Shown piece after piece: positions 61,080-64,000 of a stretch of 64,000 nt of DNA (position 1 is its first letter; every line of letters begins with the position of its first letter). The stretch spans positions 4,461,142-4,525,141 of the forward strand of contig VYZI01000020.1 in the NCBI GenBank assembly GCA_013397695.1, written 5' to 3'. The translations under genes and the position numbers were made by a program. The stretch comes from Centropus unirufus. Lineage: Eukaryota; Chordata; Aves; Cuculiformes; Centropidae. The notes under the pieces are model-generated. The model was not told the origin of the DNA, ran no database searches, and saw nothing but the letters and a program-made list of their open reading frames with translations.

Positions 61080-63400
61080 CTCATAAATGTACCAAGATCT
61101 ATCTAAGAAACCAGCAGATTTTTTGCCTTCCCCATTTCTTTTAGAAGGATTTCTCTATGATCCCCCATTACCACACATAACATTAGTGCATGATGTCTTT
61201 TCCTTTGATCATGCCAGTGGCCTTTCTTCACATGTGCTCCATCCTGAGTTATTCTTTCAGACATATACCACCAACATTTCAGGTGTTCCTAAGTACTACT
61301 GGGGCTTGATGCAGTGGCATTAAGATTCATTAATCTATTATGGAGGTCACCTCTCTTTGTTTCTGGCAGACTGTGGGACCACATTGTTCTTTTCCATCAC
61401 ACTGGGTCACAGGCATCCTCTACCTACTTTAATCCTTGTCACCTCTAGATGATGAGCTCCCAGTTTATAGCCAAAAATCTTATTTAATTCTAAATATCTT
61501 AGACAACGTGCCACTAAATTTTACTCCCTCTCTGTTCCTCAGACTGTCAAGATCATTCAATTTTTCCTGATCCAAACTTTGTCTGCTTTAATGGCATATC
61601 TCAACATTTTTTAATCAGGGGTCTAGTGAAAGTATTAAATCACATCTGTTCAAAGACAAATTATTCTTTAAAAGGGAAGTTTGGAAACTAGAGGAAGTTT
61701 AATTTTAACCACTGTGGTTTCCTTTTCAATTAGCTCCTTACATTCGATATGGATATCTTCCCAAATATAGGTAGGTTTTTCCCAACAAATGGACAATAGC
61801 ATAATTTTTTTCTTGCCCAAGGGCCTTGATCTACTTTACTCTTTCTACTTATTTTATGGACAGCTTATCAGAAATGCCAGATTCATCAAAGGGTGCAATT
61901 GACTTGTGAGTGAACCAAGGCTGACTTCCACCCTCTCCTCCTTTCCTTCCTTTTTCCATTGAATTTTCTTCCAAACTTGGTCTGAAAGTTTTCCAAACTC
62001 AGTTAAAAAGTCTTGCTTGTATTTGAGGTCACACTACAGGATGAATAGTTGTTCAGATTCTTTTTAATCCTTTTTTAAAAAAAGGCATTACTCATTCTGA
62101 AGAGCTATAACCTTGCTCTTGAGCTGTTCCTTCAGGGTCACGGAGAAAAGTTTACCTGAGACCAGCAATTGTTGCTTTTTGCCCTTATACCTTAGCATCA
62201 CCCTTCTTAAAAAATGCAGCAGCATATTTGGGAAGGAAGAGAAGAGAAAGGTATTTCTGATATTTTCTTTAAAGTCTGTTTAATCCCAATGTTTCATGGG
62301 GATATATAGTACACCATGGGCTATTTTTTTCTGTCTTTTTAAGTGGTAGAAGAATGCTTCCTGGTTTTCACCCTGTGTGAGCTCCATTTGAGCTCATTCA
62401 TTTTCAAGGCAGTCCTGCATTCTCATTGATCAACAAGATTTTCCATTGATTATGGACTTTCCTCCTGTATCAGATATCTCCACTGAAGCACTTATTCATT
62501 CAGTTAGATTTAAAGTTCCTCCAAATAAATACTTTCCCTTTGCTCAAGAAAAGATTTCCATCTAATGTGATTTTGTATCTTTGCTTTGAAATTCCCATAA
62601 TCTTGTATACTCATTTAATAAGGACTTCATTTTCAAGAGATAACTCTTATCAGCTTTATCCATGGGTTTGGTAATTTTTTCAGTAATTCTAAAGTATAGT
62701 GACTCAGGCTAAACCTGTTTTCCACATGCAACTTGAACTGTAGGCTACTGGCTATCTGAGTTGTATTATTAGTGCCTTTTTTTTTCTTTGTTGTATATAT
62801 GAGGAGACAAACATTCCTAATAAATTTCTTAGTAGAATTTCTACTCTAACATGTTGCCTCCAAGGACAACTCTTCTTTTTCTTTTTCTTGGCTCTAACCA
62901 TTACAATGGCATCAAAATTACCTTCACTTTTATTTCCTTCCAATACCTGAGACATGTTTATCTTCAGAAAGATTGAAAGATAGACTGACTAGAGAAAGGT
63001 AGGAGAATAATGTCTTAACTGCAGAATTAATCCAAGGTAGTATGTAACTCTCTTCCTTCGCTCAAGTCTTCATCCATACAAAGAGCTCCTTCCATTCCAA
63101 AGTCTAGTGTTTTTAATTTACATGACATTGCTGTGTATTGGATAAAACTCTATAGCTGCCCCGTAAAGAGAAACTTTGCCTCTAATACCAGGATAACTAT
63201 ACCCTTTCTAGACGCACCCAAAGGCATGACTGACTCAATACAGTGCCTCAAATCAGGTTTTTCTGGTGTCATCCTCAGCCTTCTAAAATTCTTCTATACC
63301 TTGGGCACCCACAGCTCATCAGTAAAATATGCACTATTAGGAGGTACAGAGATACTCATGCACCTTTTAAATTTATTCCGTCAGAACAATTAGTCTATCC
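61080..63400 (-). other. Pyrimidine-rich stretch; possible decayed minus-strand element
   Basis: For about 2.3 kb the plus strand is biased to T and C, so the minus strand is A- and purine-rich, as are the sense strands of many retroelements. On the minus strand there are several separate open segments without a shared frame, including one of about 60 codons (about 61106-61288) and a Lys-rich 67-codon frame (62752-62955). No reverse transcriptase, integrase or protease motif and no terminal repeats could be recognised. An old degraded retroelement is one explanation; biased non-coding DNA is at least as likely. Confidence 0.15.
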
Positions 63401-64000
63401 TGTATAGTCTCTGTCCTTGCATCCCATTTCCATGACTCATACATTAACTATATTCATATTGAGAAAAAAAAAACTGCTTTTTCAGAATACTGTCATTATA
63501 CCTCTTGCAATGAAATGATGTGAGGAGAAAAATATCCTCCAGTGTTAGCAAGGACTGTTAAACTGGAAGATGCTTCTAGGTACAAGGAGGGAGTGTGCTA
63601 TGCCAAATTATCTCCAGTCAACACTTGCATAAAAAAAAAATGTCCTTGTAGAGACTTAGAGAGACTATTGATAAGGACAAGGAGGTGCAAAAGTACCGTA
63701 TGGAGATTATGAAAGAACTAACAACCTTGCTCCTCTTTTGACAGAGAGCAAAAAATTATTTTAGCTATTATTGTGACCCTTTGTAAATTCTTAATGATTA
63801 TTACTAATGCCCTTGACAAGAATAGCTTTCATGAGCCCCTTGTTGAGTTTTTCAATTTAAATTAAGAGCTGCTTTTCTAGTCTGCAAGATAAACATAATT
63901 TTTAAAAAGTCTGCAATAAGCAACTATAAAATTATCAGTTCAGTGTCTCATCCTGAAATTTTGAACAGTTGTGTAACCGGCTGTACCCTTGCATTTCCTT
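63401..64000. other. Non-coding AT-rich DNA, nothing recognised
   Basis: No reading frame, repeat family or promoter-like feature was identified up to the window edge, apart from short A runs at about 63464-63473 and 63631-63641. Confidence 0.5.

Noticed and set aside
1..64000. tRNA, rRNA, CRISPR arrays, riboswitches, bacterial mobile elements
   Set aside because: No cloverleaf with A/B box promoter, no regularly spaced direct repeats, and no prokaryotic gene organisation were seen on either strand.

Overview
This window looks like vertebrate nuclear DNA, most likely from a bird. The best evidence is a 5'-truncated CR1 LINE at about 21643-22141 on the minus strand, whose 3' end has the avian/reptilian CR1 tail. 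There are also two decayed copies of an old palindromic amniote repeat (about 2061-2188 and 49840-49960). Otherwise the DNA is AT-rich and unusually poor in recognisable interspersed repeats, as in avian gene deserts and long introns. There are no bacterial operons, ribosome binding sites, tRNA or rRNA genes, CRISPR arrays or insertion sequences. The species cannot be named from the sequence.

I found no coding exon that I can defend. Every long open reading frame looks accidental: short, with no recognisable domain, built partly from microsatellite or purine-rich DNA, or overlapped by equally long frames on the other strand. The window should be read as intergenic or intronic.

Layout: 1-37.5 kb is AT-rich non-coding DNA. 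It holds a few microsatellites, a 40-bp and a 32-bp tandem duplication, the CR1 copy, and several blocks that read like conserved non-coding elements (long homeodomain/POU/SOX-type AT-rich text with few homopolymers) near 8.65-8.95, 11.84-12.34, 14.3-14.7, 18.0-18.5, 29.5-30.3, 31.6-31.8, 32.5-32.7 and 33.1-33.35 kb. One clear CpG island lies at about 37.66-38.29 kb. It is the best promoter candidate here, with a plus-strand GTGAGT splice-donor candidate at 38309. From 38.5 to 64 kb the DNA is AT-rich non-coding again. It has further conserved-element-like blocks near 48.6-49.5, 51.7-52.4, 54.0-54.25 and 57.9-58.26 kb, a purine-rich tract at 45.76-46.26 kb, and a pyrimidine-rich stretch at 61.1-63.4 kb that might hide a decayed minus-strand element.

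The most economical reading is an orphan CpG-island promoter (of a non-coding RNA, or of a gene whose coding exons lie outside the window) set in a regulatory landscape of candidate enhancers. Conservation was judged by eye from base texture, not by alignment, so all of those blocks are candidates only. I did not find a new biological system.
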